DNA of 64,000 nucleotides from Clostridia bacterium (lineage in GTDB: Bacteria; Bacillota; Clostridia; Oscillospirales; Acutalibacteraceae). Within the stretch, counting starts at the first letter, position 1, and each line of letters begins with the position of its first letter. The stretch spans positions 27,950-91,949 of the forward strand of contig JAFQRA010000002.1 in NCBI GenBank assembly GCA_017410325.1, written 5' to 3'. The position numbers and the translations under genes are program-made. Below are positions 33,257-41,608 of the stretch, piece after piece. The notes under the pieces are model-generated. The model saw nothing but the letters and a program-made list of their open reading frames with translations. It did not search any database and was not told where the DNA came from.

Positions 33257-34912
33257 ATGGCTAATTCATACACCGAAAAAAGATTTTCAAACTACAGGGA
33301 AATAATAAACTACGCAGCGGCAACTTATCCCGAAAACAAGGCTTTCACAATCAAGCTTGAGGAAGGCAAATACCGCACGGTTTATTATAAGGAGCTTAAG
33401 GAGCTTTACTACCGCCTTTGCACACACATGATTGAAAAGGGTCTTATGGGCAAGCGTATTGCCGTTGTCGGCCACAACTGCTTTGAGTGGGCTATCTCCT
33501 ACCTTTGCGCCGCTACCGTGGGCATTGTTGTGCCGATTGACAAGGAGCTTCAGGCTCAGGACGTTAACGATTTCCTTAACGCCGCCGAGTGTGATGCCGT
33601 TTTCACGGAGGCAAAGCGCAACAAGGAGCTTAAAGAAATTGCAGACAGAGATATGTACCACGTTGATTTTGAAGACGTTGACAGCATAATCAAGGCTTCT
33701 TCAATTGACGCAAAAACAATTGATTCTATCACTTACGAAAAGGATCAGATGAGCATTCTCATCTTCACCTCGGGTACAACAGGCAACGCAAAGGGCGTTT
33801 GTCTTTCACAGTACAACATCTGCTCCAATATTCATTCCACCTGCCGTATGTTCAGGGTAAATGAGGACGACAGCACGCTTTCAATTCTTCCGCTTCACCA
33901 CACCTACGAATGTACGCTCGACTTCATCCTCTTCCTCACAAGAGGCGCAAGCATCTGCTACTGCGACGGCCTTACAAAGGTGCAGAAGAATATGGCTGAG
34001 TACAGCCCGACCATTCTCGTTGTAGTGCCTGCCCTGCTCAAAGTCCTCAGCAAGCGCATCAAGGCAAAGCTTGCAAAGGATGCACCCGGCAAGTACAAGA
34101 CGTATTTTGAAACAATGCCCATTGCAGATGCACTCCAGAAGTGCCCGTGGCTTATCCGCAAGATTATCATTTCCAAGGTAAGACAGACTCTCGGCGGCAA
34201 GCTTCGCGTTTTCATAGTCGGTGCCGCAGAGCTTGACGTTTCACTTATTGACGATTTTGCAGCCTTCGGCATCCGCACGCTTCAGGGCTACGGCCTTACA
34301 GAGTGCGCACCGCTTGTTGCAGGTAACGGCGATTTCCACTTCAACGCCGCTTCAACGGGTATTGCCATTCCCGATGTTCAGATTAAGATTGACAACCCCA
34401 ACGATGAGGGTGTAGGCGAAATCATCATCAAGGGCGAAAACGTTATGCTCGGCTACTTCAACGACCCCGAGGCTACAGCAGAAGTTCTCAGAGACGGCTG
34501 GTTCCACACGGGCGACCTCGGCCTTATGGACGAAAACGGCGATATCTTCATCAAGGGCAGAATCAAGAACGTTATCGTTACCGAAAACGGCAAGAACATA
34601 TACCCCGAAGAGCTTGAAACAAGGCTTTCACAGTGCCCCGAAATCGGCGAAGCACTCGTATGCGCCGCTGAGGAAGACGGCGTAACAACCGTTAAGGCAA
34701 AGATATTCCCGAATATGGAATACCTCAAGGAAAAGTTCGGCGACAAGAAGCTCAGCGAGGAAGAAATCAGAGCAATCGTTCAGAACGCAATCAAGAACGT
34801 CAACAGCAAAATCCCCAACTATAAGCACATCAAGATTGTTGAGGTTCTTTCAAACGCACTTGAAAAGACAACGACACAGAAAATCAAGCGTTTCGGCAAA
34901 AATGTAAAATAA
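33257..34912 (+). CDS. AMP-forming acyl-CoA synthetase (long-chain fatty acid-CoA ligase type)
   Basis: Activates a carboxylic acid, probably a fatty acid, with ATP and couples it to CoA or another thiol. It has 551 residues with the ANL-family motifs: ILIFTSGTTGNAKGV (A3), LPLHHTYE, GYGLTECAP (A5), GWFHTGDLG (A7), and NVIVTENGKNIYPEELE (A8-like). The C-terminal catalytic lysine region KTTTQKIKRF is present. The ATG follows GGGGAGG. It is transcribed alone, between a divergent tetR and a terminator. Chain-length specificity cannot be judged. Confidence 0.92.
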   Translation: MANSYTEKRFSNYREIINYAAATYPENKAFTIKLEEGKYRTVYYKELKELYYRLCTHMIEKGLMGKRIAVVGHNCFEWAISYLCAATVGIVVPIDKELQAQDVNDFLNAAECDAVFTEAKRNKELKEIADRDMYHVDFEDVDSIIKASSIDAKTIDSITYEKDQMSILIFTSGTTGNAKGVCLSQYNICSNIHSTCRMFRVNEDDSTLSILPLHHTYECTLDFILFLTRGASICYCDGLTKVQKNMAEYSPTILVVVPALLKVLSKRIKAKLAKDAPGKYKTYFETMPIADALQKCPWLIRKIIISKVRQTLGGKLRVFIVGAAELDVSLIDDFAAFGIRTLQGYGLTECAPLVAGNGDFHFNAASTGIAIPDVQIKIDNPNDEGVGEIIIKGENVMLGYFNDPEATAEVLRDGWFHTGDLGLMDENGDIFIKGRIKNVIVTENGKNIYPEELETRLSQCPEIGEALVCAAEEDGVTTVKAKIFPNMEYLKEKFGDKKLSEEEIRAIVQNAIKNVNSKIPNYKHIKIVEVLSNALEKTTTQKIKRFGKNVK

Positions 34913-34920
34913 AAAGCAAA

Positions 34921-34962
34921 GAGCACACGGGCATATCAATTGCCTTGTGTGCTCAATTTTTA
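34921..34962. terminator. Bidirectional terminator between convergent genes
   Basis: Stem gagcacacgggca/tgccttgtgtgctc with a 7-nt loop, followed by a T run on the plus strand and preceded by an A-rich tract for the other strand. Confidence 0.8.
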
Positions 34963-35442
34963 TATGTTTTCGCTCTCTGTTCTAATAGTATAAAACACTC
35001 TTAACCATTCGGGCTGATTGTTGATATTGTCTTTTAGTTGTGCTAATGTTCGTTTGCCTACCCGTCTGTCAAAAACAGCAAACATTCTGACAATCGGGTT
35101 TTCAGAATTCAATGCTTCACTAATCGGCAAAGAACGGTAAAGAACTAAGCCGTCTGCAAAATCCTCATCGTCAAAAGCGTTTCTGCTTTCAACAGGCTTT
35201 TTCTTCTCTGCCCAATATGTTTCCCAGATTTTGCCGTCAGTCTGCATTTCCTTGCCCATTGTTTCAGCAGAAAAGCGTTTGAGCAAATTGCCGTCGGCAA
35301 ACACCTCAAAAATACCCCAACAAGTATCCATGTTGCTGTACTTTGTGTGAGCATACCTTATCCTGCCCCGTAAACTTTCGCAGAGCATTTCCTCTTCAAG
35401 GTATTTTCTCATTGCGCTCCAAGAGCCAAGTGCCTTTGACAT
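34960..35442 (-). CDS. SF0329-family hypothetical protein
   Basis: A 160-residue soluble protein that starts SKALGSWSAMRKYLEEEML and contains GRIRYAHTKYSNMDTCWGIFEVF, the signature of a small uncharacterised family annotated SF0329 in many gut Clostridia. No catalytic motif or membrane segment is visible. It is a single gene, convergent with the acyl-CoA synthetase gene and followed upstream by a repeat element. The function is unknown. Confidence 0.8.
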   Translation of the reverse strand: MSKALGSWSAMRKYLEEEMLCESLRGRIRYAHTKYSNMDTCWGIFEVFADGNLLKRFSAETMGKEMQTDGKIWETYWAEKKKPVESRNAFDDEDFADGLVLYRSLPISEALNSENPIVRMFAVFDRRVGKRTLAQLKDNINNQPEWLRVFYTIRTESENI

Positions 35443-35482
35443 AAATTTCTCCTTTGTAAATTACAGTTTACCGAGCCATTTT

Positions 35483-35610
35483 ACACCTCATCCGTCATTT
35501 TCTTACGAAAATGCCACCTTCCCCTCAAGGGGAAGGCTATTACGTTACTACTATATCCAAAGGCTTCCCCTTCGAGGGGAAGCTGTCACCGCAGGTGACT
35601 GATGAGGTGT
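35483..35610. repeat. 128-bp MITE-like element with 15-bp inverted ends
   Basis: Ends acacctcatccgtca and tgactgatgaggtgt are inverted copies with one mismatch. Inside are three further hairpins: tttctt/acgaaaa, cttcccctcaaggggaagg, and cttccccttcgaggggaag. The remaining DNA up to 35681 is a low-complexity tract (ctttgcactttgcgctttgcattttgcatt). No gene is present in 35443-35681. Confidence 0.75.
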
Positions 35611-35681
35611 ATGCGAAGCATTTTATATTCGGAGCGAAGCGACCCTTAACTTTGCACTTTGCGCTTTGCATTTTGCATTAA

Positions 35682-36293
35682 TTAAAGTTCATCGTATTTA
35701 ATCATCTTATCTTTATAATAATAAACCTTATCGTGCTCGCCTATTTCGCGGATAACTCTGCACGGGTTACCGTAGGCGACGACATTTGCAGGTATATCCT
35801 TTGTCACAACGCTTCCTGCACCTATAACGGTATTATCGCCGATAGTAACGCCGGGCATAACAAGCACGCCTGCGCCAAGCCAGCAGTTTTTGCCGATATG
35901 CACGGGCATATTGTACTGGTAAGCCTTTGCGCGAAGCTCGGGGTTAATCGGGTGGCCTGCGGTTGCAACGACAACGTTAGGTGCAAACATCGTATTATCT
36001 CCGACGTAAATGTGAGTATCATCAACAAGGGTCAGCCCGAAATTTACGTAAACCGCCTTGCCAAAGTGAACGTTTTTGCCTGCCCAGTTTGCGTGCAGAG
36101 GCGGCTCAATATAGCAGTCCTCCCCTATCTCTGCAAACATCTCCTTGAGAAGCTCGGCTCTTTTGCCAAGCTCACTCGGACGGGTCATATTGAAATCATA
36201 TAATTTATCAAGGCAGGCAAGCTGCTCCGTCATTATTTCTTCACCGCTGGGGTAGTAAATATCGCCGCTGTGGATTTTTTCTTTGTCTGTCAT
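35682..36293 (-). CDS. Sugar O-acetyltransferase, maltose/galactoside type
   Basis: A 203-residue left-handed beta-helix acetyltransferase that moves acetyl from acetyl-CoA to a sugar hydroxyl. The N-terminal Mac domain (TDKEKIHSGDIYYPS) is followed by hexapeptide repeats from about residue 70 to 180, including the VVATAGHPINPELR segment with the catalytic His and VIGAGSVVTKDIPANVVAYGNP near the end. This is the LacA/Maa family, often a detoxifying or generic enzyme. AGGAGG precedes the ATG. It is transcribed alone. Confidence 0.93.
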   Translation of the reverse strand: MTDKEKIHSGDIYYPSGEEIMTEQLACLDKLYDFNMTRPSELGKRAELLKEMFAEIGEDCYIEPPLHANWAGKNVHFGKAVYVNFGLTLVDDTHIYVGDNTMFAPNVVVATAGHPINPELRAKAYQYNMPVHIGKNCWLGAGVLVMPGVTIGDNTVIGAGSVVTKDIPANVVAYGNPCRVIREIGEHDKVYYYKDKMIKYDEL

Positions 36294-36365
36294 TTTGTCC
36301 TCCTGTGTAATATTGTTTTATCTAATATAAACTGTAATTACTATCTCTCTAATTGAGAGCGAAAT

Positions 36366-36435
36366 GTAGGGAACGGTCTTGACCGTTCCGATAGGTTTCA
36401 TCGGACTTTACGGAAGGGTCAAGACCCTTCACTAC
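36366..36435. repeat. 70-bp double-hairpin intergenic repeat
   Basis: Starts gtagggaacggtc, ends gacccttcactac, and contains gaacggtc/gaccgttc, ccgatag...tcgg, and gaagggtc/gaccctt hairpins. The outer ends gtag and ctac are inverted. It sits in the 311-bp gap 36294-36604, which otherwise holds AT-rich DNA and the iolB-like promoter. Confidence 0.7.
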
Positions 36436-36543
36436 GTTACTTTTTGATATTGATATAATAATTAGTTTTAATCTCTACAGAAAATTAAATTTTATTTGCT
36501 AATCTATTATAAGTTATTTATACCGCAAAGGTCAAATATTTTA

Positions 36544-36572
36544 TTGTAAAAATGCAAATGTTAATGTATAAT
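36544..36572 (+). promoter_or_regulatory. Promoter of the IolB-GH43 operon
   Basis: TTGTAA (36544-36549) and TATAAT (36567-36572) with a 17-nt spacer; the leader is about 25 nt. Confidence 0.7.
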
Positions 36573-36604
36573 AATTTTATCACGATAAAAAGGACTGATT
36601 AATT

Positions 36605-37378
36605 ATGTTCGATTATCCCGTATACGACAGCAACGGCGTTAAGACGCTTTGCGAAATCGGCGGTAAAAACAATGAAATGAATATGACAATCCGCGTCAAG
36701 AAGTTCACCGCAGGTGAAAAATTCATTATTGAGAGTGATACGCTTGAAACCGCCTGCCTTATCCTTTACGGCAACGCCGATATAAGCTGGCAGGGCAAGA
36801 CCGAAAATATGCAGCGTGAAACTCCGTTTGCCAAAACGCCCTACTGCCTGCACGCACCTAAGGGCATAAAAATTGAAATAACGGCAAGGGCTGACAGCGA
36901 AATACTTATTCAGCAGACGGATAACGAGCGTGATTTTGAGCCCGTATTCTACACGCCCGATATGATACTTTATCAGGAATTCGGCAAGGGTCAGTGGGGC
37001 GGCACGGGACACAGAATTGTTTCCACCGTTTTCGATTACGACAACGCCCCCTATTCAAATATGGTGCTTGGCGAGGTTTTCAACCAGCCCGGCAAATGGT
37101 CAAGCTATCCGCCGCACCACCACCCGCAGCCCGAGGTTTACTACTACCAGTTTGACAAACCGCAGGGCTTCGGCGCCTGCTTTATAGGCGATAACTGCTT
37201 CAAGAGCACTCAGGGCTCGGTTGCCTGCATTACGGACGGCGACGACCACCAGCAGGTTGTTGCCCCCGGCTACGAAATGTGTTACATCTGGATGATTCGC
37301 CACATTGACGGCGACCCGTGGTACAAAACGACACGCTTTTACGCAAAAGAGCACGAGTGGCTGACGAAGGAGAACTGA
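36605..37378 (+). CDS. IolB/KduI-family isomerase (5-deoxy-glucuronate isomerase type)
   Basis: A 257-residue double cupin. The second cupin holds the metal motif PPHHHPQPEVYYYQ and a later DDHQQVV histidine, matching IolB, which isomerises 5-deoxy-D-glucuronate in inositol breakdown. No other iol gene is nearby. It is followed after 1 nt by a GH43 glycosidase gene sharing its ribosome site region, so here it may isomerise a uronic acid released from plant or host glycans. Fold and metal site are well supported; the physiological substrate is inference. Confidence 0.85.
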   Translation: MFDYPVYDSNGVKTLCEIGGKNNEMNMTIRVKKFTAGEKFIIESDTLETACLILYGNADISWQGKTENMQRETPFAKTPYCLHAPKGIKIEITARADSEILIQQTDNERDFEPVFYTPDMILYQEFGKGQWGGTGHRIVSTVFDYDNAPYSNMVLGEVFNQPGKWSSYPPHHHPQPEVYYYQFDKPQGFGACFIGDNCFKSTQGSVACITDGDDHQQVVAPGYEMCYIWMIRHIDGDPWYKTTRFYAKEHEWLTKEN

Positions 37379-37379
37379 T

Positions 37380-38243
37380 ATGAAAAACAGCAGTATACAC
37401 ATCCGTGACCCGTTTGTGCTTGTCAAGGACGGCGTATATTATATGTACGGCACGAGAGGCAGGAATTTCGGACAGCAGACAGGCGGCATTGACGTTTACA
37501 AGGGAACAGACCTTGAAAACTGGGAAGGTCCTGTTCAGGTTTTTGATTCCGAAAAATTCGGGCTCAACGAGCAGGCCAACTGGGCACCCGAGGTGCACGA
37601 GTACAAAGACAAATTCTATATGTTTGCCACCTTCTTAAAGAAAAACGGACTGAGAGGCACCTATATTCTCGTTTCCGACTCACCCGACGGCGAATTCAAG
37701 CCTCTTACGGGCGAGGCGATAACGCCTTACGAATGGGAATGTCTCGACGGTACGTTTTACGTTGAGGACGGTGTCCCCTACTGTGTATTCTGCCACGAGC
37801 ACACGCAGATTTTTGACGGCACGGTTGAATACATCCGCCTTTCCGACGACCTTACAAAGGCTGTAACCGAGCCGAAAACGCTCTTTGCGGGCAGCTCATT
37901 CTTAAACAAGCAGGCAACCAAAAAGGACCACAACGTTACCGACGGACCTTTCCTTTTCAAGAAGAAAAACGGCAGACTTATTATGATTTGGTCAACCTGC
38001 CATAACGGTTACCTGCAGTGCGTAGCTGCCTCCGACAACGGCAGAGTAGACGGCAACTGGACTCACCTGCCCACAATGTTTGACAAGGACGGCGGACACG
38101 GTATGATATTTACAGGGCTTGACGGCGAGCTCTATTTAACGCTCCATTGCCCCAACAACCAGCCCGACGAAAGACCCGCATTTTTCAGAATTGAGGAAAC
38201 TGAAGAATCCTTGAAAATTAAAGAAATAACAATAAATAAATAA
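37380..38243 (+). CDS. GH43-type glycoside hydrolase (arabinosidase/xylosidase family)
   Basis: A 287-residue five-bladed beta-propeller glycosidase. It starts with IHIRDPFVLVKDGVYYMYGT, the family's first Asp (catalytic base) motif. WAPEVHEY follows at about 65, then WECLDGTFYVEDGV with a second Asp, and the DGPFLFKKKNG segment. There is no signal peptide, so it acts on imported oligosaccharides. AAGGAG lies 7 nt before the ATG, inside the end of the IolB-like gene. A degraded copy of its last third lies at 39824-40049. Exact specificity (arabinan, xylan, galactan) is unknown. Confidence 0.88.
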   Translation: MKNSSIHIRDPFVLVKDGVYYMYGTRGRNFGQQTGGIDVYKGTDLENWEGPVQVFDSEKFGLNEQANWAPEVHEYKDKFYMFATFLKKNGLRGTYILVSDSPDGEFKPLTGEAITPYEWECLDGTFYVEDGVPYCVFCHEHTQIFDGTVEYIRLSDDLTKAVTEPKTLFAGSSFLNKQATKKDHNVTDGPFLFKKKNGRLIMIWSTCHNGYLQCVAASDNGRVDGNWTHLPTMFDKDGGHGMIFTGLDGELYLTLHCPNNQPDERPAFFRIEETEESLKIKEITINK

Positions 38244-38247
38244 TAAT

Positions 38248-38290
38248 AGAACAGCTATGCGGAGTACTACCGGCATAGCTGTTCTGTTAT
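38248..38290 (+). terminator. Terminator of the IolB-GH43 operon
   Basis: A perfect 13-bp stem agaacagctatgc/gcatagctgttct with a 12-nt loop, followed by a weak T-rich end. Confidence 0.75.
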
Positions 38291-38332
38291 ATCTACGAAA
38301 ACCTTGCATGTTATAAGCAAGGATTTTTATTA

Positions 38333-39610
38333 TTAATCCGGAAGATTACAGAGCATATCACTTAACTCAAGGTAATAAGATTGAACGGTTTCTTCATCAG
38401 CAAAAAGACCGATAGCAGAACCGTGGTCACCTTCTCTTACGGGCATAACATTCCAAATGCCTTTTTCAAAGGTTTCGTCAAAATCTTTATGAGCTTCATC
38501 AAAGGGATAAGTTGCGCTCATCGTATTAATCAATGCATCGTTTGAACGCCAGCTGTCATCATATACAACTTGCGTATATTCGTCCTTGAATTCAGGCATA
38601 AATACCATAATCAAAGAAGTGAGATAAATAACAGGGTTGGTGTTGAGTTTCGGAAACTCAACACCGATAACAGGAAGTTTTTCGGTTGTTGAAAACGAAT
38701 ATGAAAAATAATATATGCTGTCCGTTATTTCAAGCATATCATTAAGCTCTGCCGTACCTTTAGGAGACAGATCATATGCACATGTATCTTTGTTATTGGT
38801 TTCAGCACGATATATGGCTGCCAAAAGGTTATCCGCACCGCCTTCGCCCGGAATATCGGTTAATCCGAACTGCTCAAGGTGAAAATCAACAAACCTGCCG
38901 TTCAAAAAGCTTCTGCCCATAATTCCTGCATAAAGATAACTGAAAATCCGAACTACATCATAAATTCCGAAATATTTGAGGGGATAATATATATTTGAGC
39001 TATTATGAGGAGTACTGACCGTTGTTACGCTCTTTACCCAATCTTTTTTTCCGCCTGTAAAAAGACCTGAAATATCGTTTGATTCTGTTGCTGCAATTTC
39101 TTCGGGTGAACCGTAGGTTAAAAGATGCACGAGCATTCTGATTGTTGTACCGCCGAAGCTGTGACCGATAAGATGGATTTTTTGGATTTTACCGTTTTCG
39201 TCAAGCTCTCCCCAATCGGGAACAAGTGCACTGTAATATGTTCTGCCGAACCTGTCGTGACCGTTTTTCTCTGAGTGTGCAACACCGTAATCAACGGTTG
39301 AACCTATAATCTGGGCATAAAGCTCGCACGCTCTGTCCCATGCACTGCTTATAGGACCTACTGATGCAGAATAACATTCGTATCCGTTTTTGTTCAGAAA
39401 CACCATCAGGTCGCCTGTGGTTGCTCCCCAATAAGGTATCAGAGAGTTTATACCTTCATCACTACCCCAGCCGTTTAAACCGTGAACAAAAATAAACGGT
39501 TCGTTATTTTTAGGCTGCCAACTGTCCTGTGCAGCAAATGAAGCAGTTGGAAATGCACCGAGCAACAGCGCAAAAATCAGAACACAACTTAATACTTTTC
39601 GCAATTTCAT
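38333..39610 (-). CDS. Secreted lipase, family I.5-like
   Basis: An exported alpha/beta hydrolase of 425 residues. The signal peptide ends at about 27 (SFA-A). The next block, FVHGLNGWG through GDLMVFLNKNGYECY, ASVGPISSAWDRACELYAQ and DYGVAHSEKNGHDRFGRTY, closely parallels thermophilic Bacillus/Geobacillus lipases of family I.5, including their zinc/calcium loop residues. The nucleophile is Ser151 in GHSFGG (AHSQG in the Bacillus enzymes) and a candidate catalytic His lies in EGDHGSAIG near the C-terminus. It is a single gene with a strong promoter and AGGAGG site. The natural lipid is unknown. Confidence 0.9.
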   Translation of the reverse strand: MKLRKVLSCVLIFALLLGAFPTASFAAQDSWQPKNNEPFIFVHGLNGWGSDEGINSLIPYWGATTGDLMVFLNKNGYECYSASVGPISSAWDRACELYAQIIGSTVDYGVAHSEKNGHDRFGRTYYSALVPDWGELDENGKIQKIHLIGHSFGGTTIRMLVHLLTYGSPEEIAATESNDISGLFTGGKKDWVKSVTTVSTPHNSSNIYYPLKYFGIYDVVRIFSYLYAGIMGRSFLNGRFVDFHLEQFGLTDIPGEGGADNLLAAIYRAETNNKDTCAYDLSPKGTAELNDMLEITDSIYYFSYSFSTTEKLPVIGVEFPKLNTNPVIYLTSLIMVFMPEFKDEYTQVVYDDSWRSNDALINTMSATYPFDEAHKDFDETFEKGIWNVMPVREGDHGSAIGLFADEETVQSYYLELSDMLCNLPD

Positions 39611-39667
39611 TAAATCACTCCTCCTTTTCGTTTCTTACGATGAATGAATTAACTTCAAACATAATTA

Positions 39668-39696
39668 ATTTTACCACTTCTGTAGGAGTGCGTCAA
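39668..39696 (-). promoter_or_regulatory. Lipase promoter
   Basis: TTGACG (39691-39696) and TAAAAT (39668-39673) on the minus strand with a 17-nt spacer. Confidence 0.7.
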
Positions 39697-39705
39697 TGTA
39701 GTGTT

Positions 39706-39747
39706 ACTTTATTTTAATATTTTTTTACTTTATTTTAATATTTTTTT
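39706..39747. repeat. 21-bp AT-rich tandem repeat
   Basis: Two exact 21-bp units starting actttattttaatat and ending in seven T, followed by the first bases of a third. It lies upstream of the lipase promoter. Confidence 0.8.
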
Positions 39748-39823
39748 ACTTTATCTATCAGAGCCTGTTGATGAGTTTGAGAATGTCTAACTGAAATTTG
39801 AAGATGTTAAAACTGATACGCTC

Positions 39824-40049
39824 AAAAACGGCTATGCGCAATGCGTTACTACATCCGACAATGGCAGGACAGACGGCAACCGGACTCATCCGCCCACAAT
39901 GTTTGGCAAGGACGGCGTACACGGTATGATATTTATAGGGCTTGACGGCGAGCTTTATTTTAACCCTGCATTGTCCCAACAACCAGCCCGACGAAAGACC
40001 TGCGTTTTTCACAATTGAAGAAACGGAAGAGTCTTTGCAAATTAAATAA
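39824..40049 (+). pseudogene. Degraded 3' fragment of the GH43 gene
   Basis: This stretch matches the last third of the intact GH43 gene (about 38005-38220) nearly base for base in places, for example the shared strings acggtatgatattta and caaccagcccgacgaaagac. It differs by many substitutions and by at least one insertion around 39958-39965 that breaks the frame. It has no start codon or upstream part of the gene. Just before it, about 39760-39823, a different short reading (KFEDVKTDTLK) suggests remains of another gene. It is a relic of a duplication or recombination. Confidence 0.8.
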
Positions 40050-40103
40050 TAAAGAATTAATAAAAAATAATAAATAAGAAATATTTTTTATATATTGCTA
40101 AAC

Positions 40104-40140
40104 AAAAACAGACAGCTTCATTGCGAAGTTGTCTGTTTTT
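40104..40140. terminator. Strong hairpin after the GH43 relic
   Basis: A stem aaaaacagacagcttc/gaagttgtctgttttt (one mismatch or G-U pair) with a 5-nt loop and T run. The remaining sequence to 40320 is AT-rich with a small taacct/aggtta hairpin at 40256-40272, and I see no gene in it. Confidence 0.75.
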
Positions 40141-40320
40141 CATTCTCCGTGTCGCAACAAATGAGCATTTTTCGGGCAAAGAGATTTTGTTTGACGAAAG
40201 ACGAAGCCGTATTTATATATTGATTATATCATAATAAAAAATAATCATGTTAAATTAACCTACATCAGGTTAAAAAATTTATTCTTTATTATTTCTTCTT
40301 TATTCTTTATTATTTAAAAG

Positions 40321-40352
40321 AAAAAAATCCGACACGAAGTCGGACTTTTTTT
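40321..40352 (-). terminator. Terminator of the short-chain dehydrogenase gene
   Basis: Stem aaaaaaatccgac/gtcggacttttttt with a 5-nt loop, 11 bp after the stop codon of the minus-strand gene. Confidence 0.85.
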
Positions 40353-40362
40353 ATAGTAAGAT

Positions 40363-41208
40363 TTACTTTTTTTCGCCTTTCTTTTCGTAACCGAAGGTGG
40401 AAGCAAAAAGGTCAATTTTGAATGCCTTGATTACGCCGCTGAAAAGTCTTGAGCCCTGGACAGGCATAAGTCTGTTGAATCTGCCCATTGCGTTGCCGTC
40501 AAAGCCGACAACGATGTAGGACTTCTTTTTAAGAATGCCCTTGAGGATTTTGTTAACAGCCTTGTGACAGGGTGTGGAAACCATATTGATAAGGTCCATA
40601 CCGTTGGTCTCGCCCTGATTTCTGAAAATATCAGTCTTTGTAAAGCCGGGGCAGACAAGGCCTATGTATGCTTCGCCGCGCAGCTCTTCTCTCATAGCCT
40701 CGGTCAGACCCTTGACGGCTGCCTTACTTGCAGAATACATTGACGTTCCGCCCAGAGCCATAAGAGCTGCAGAAGAAGCAACGTTGATAATTGCGGGAGT
40801 TTCGCTCTTCATAAGCAGGGGGAGCATAATTTTTGAAGAATATGCAGCAGAATAGAAGTCGATATTGATTGACTCGTCAATTTCTTCTTTGGTGTAGTTC
40901 ATAAGTCTGTCAAAACGGGGAAGAACGCCGGCGTTATTGATAAGCACATCGGGCTGAATATTGTTTTCAACCAGCCAGTCGTGAAAGCTCTGCCAATTGT
41001 CGTAGCTTGAAACGTCAAAAAGCTTGTAAGAGAACAGCTTTGCATAATCGCCGAGCTCTTCAACAAACTTGACCATTTTCTTTTCGCTTCTTGCTACACC
41101 TATTACCTTGCAGTTGTGCTCCTTCATAAGTCTTTCAGCAAGCATTTTGCCGATACCGCTTGATGCACCTGTAAGGATTACGGTTTTGTTATCAATCCAC
41201 TTTGACAT
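40363..41208 (-). CDS. Short-chain dehydrogenase/reductase (SDR)
   Basis: A 281-residue NAD(P)-dependent oxidoreductase of the classical SDR type. The nucleotide-binding motif TGASSGIG is at 13-20, NNAG at 91-94, catalytic Ser145 or Ser146 in VASSAA, and Tyr158/Lys162 in YSASK. The C-terminal region (about 225-281) is longer than in minimal SDRs and basic, possibly membrane-associating. The ATG at 41206-41208 has AGGTG upstream; an earlier start was rejected. The substrate is unknown. It lies downstream of the ferredoxin gene but after a terminator. Confidence 0.92.
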   Translation of the reverse strand: MSKWIDNKTVILTGASSGIGKMLAERLMKEHNCKVIGVARSEKKMVKFVEELGDYAKLFSYKLFDVSSYDNWQSFHDWLVENNIQPDVLINNAGVLPRFDRLMNYTKEEIDESINIDFYSAAYSSKIMLPLLMKSETPAIINVASSAALMALGGTSMYSASKAAVKGLTEAMREELRGEAYIGLVCPGFTKTDIFRNQGETNGMDLINMVSTPCHKAVNKILKGILKKKSYIVVGFDGNAMGRFNRLMPVQGSRLFSGVIKAFKIDLFASTFGYEKKGEKK

Positions 41209-41317
41209 AACACACACCTCAAAATTATCATTAATATAAAAAGAATTATACCACAGATATTTCCTGTTTTCAACCGTTTATGAGAATTATAACCTTGTTG
41301 TTATCTTCGGCACACAC

Positions 41318-41352
41318 AAAAACCGCCCTACCCTTTCGGGTAAGGCGGTTTT
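41318..41352 (-). terminator. Ferredoxin gene terminator
   Basis: Stem aaaaccgcc-ctaccc / gggtaa-ggcggtttt with a 4-nt loop and a T run on the minus strand. Confidence 0.85.
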
Positions 41353-41370
41353 CTATTCGGTAAGGTTTAA

Positions 41371-41541
41371 TTAGCCTTCCTGTGCTGCACCTACGGGGCA
41401 GGAACCTGCACAAGCGCCGCAATCGATGCAGGTATCAGCGTCGATAACGTACTTGCCGTCGCCCTCGGAGATTGCGCCTACGGGGCAATCTGCTGCACAT
41501 GCACCGCAAGCGATGCAATCGTCAGTAATAACGTATGCCAT
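41371..41541 (-). CDS. 2[4Fe-4S] ferredoxin, clostridial type
   Basis: A 56-residue electron carrier. Two cluster motifs, CIACGACAADCP and CIDCGACAGSCP, give the CxxCxxCxxxCP spacing twice. Start: ATG at 41539-41541 with GAGGAGG 9 nt upstream; stop TAA at 41371-41373. It lies 67 bp downstream of the pyruvate:ferredoxin oxidoreductase gene and has its own candidate promoter. It is the likely electron acceptor of that enzyme, feeding hydrogenase or other reductases. The length matches Clostridium pasteurianum-type ferredoxins (about 55). Confidence 0.97.
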   Translation of the reverse strand: MAYVITDDCIACGACAADCPVGAISEGDGKYVIDADTCIDCGACAGSCPVGAAQEG

Positions 41542-41574
41542 GGTATATATCCTCCTCTTTATTTTATTAATTTG

Positions 41575-41602
41575 ATTTTATCACACTTTTGCAAAATTGC
41601 AA
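41575..41602 (-). promoter_or_regulatory. Candidate ferredoxin promoter
   Basis: TTGCAA (41597-41602) and TAAAAT (41575-41580) on the minus strand with a 16-nt spacer. The -35 lies in a small inverted repeat (acactt...aagtgt) directly at the end of the PFOR gene, so promoter and RNA-end functions may overlap. Confidence 0.45.
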
Positions 41603-41608
41603 GTGTTA

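Noticed and set aside
39758-40012. 84-codon frame on the minus strand
   Set aside because: Antisense to the GH43 relic; no ribosome site.
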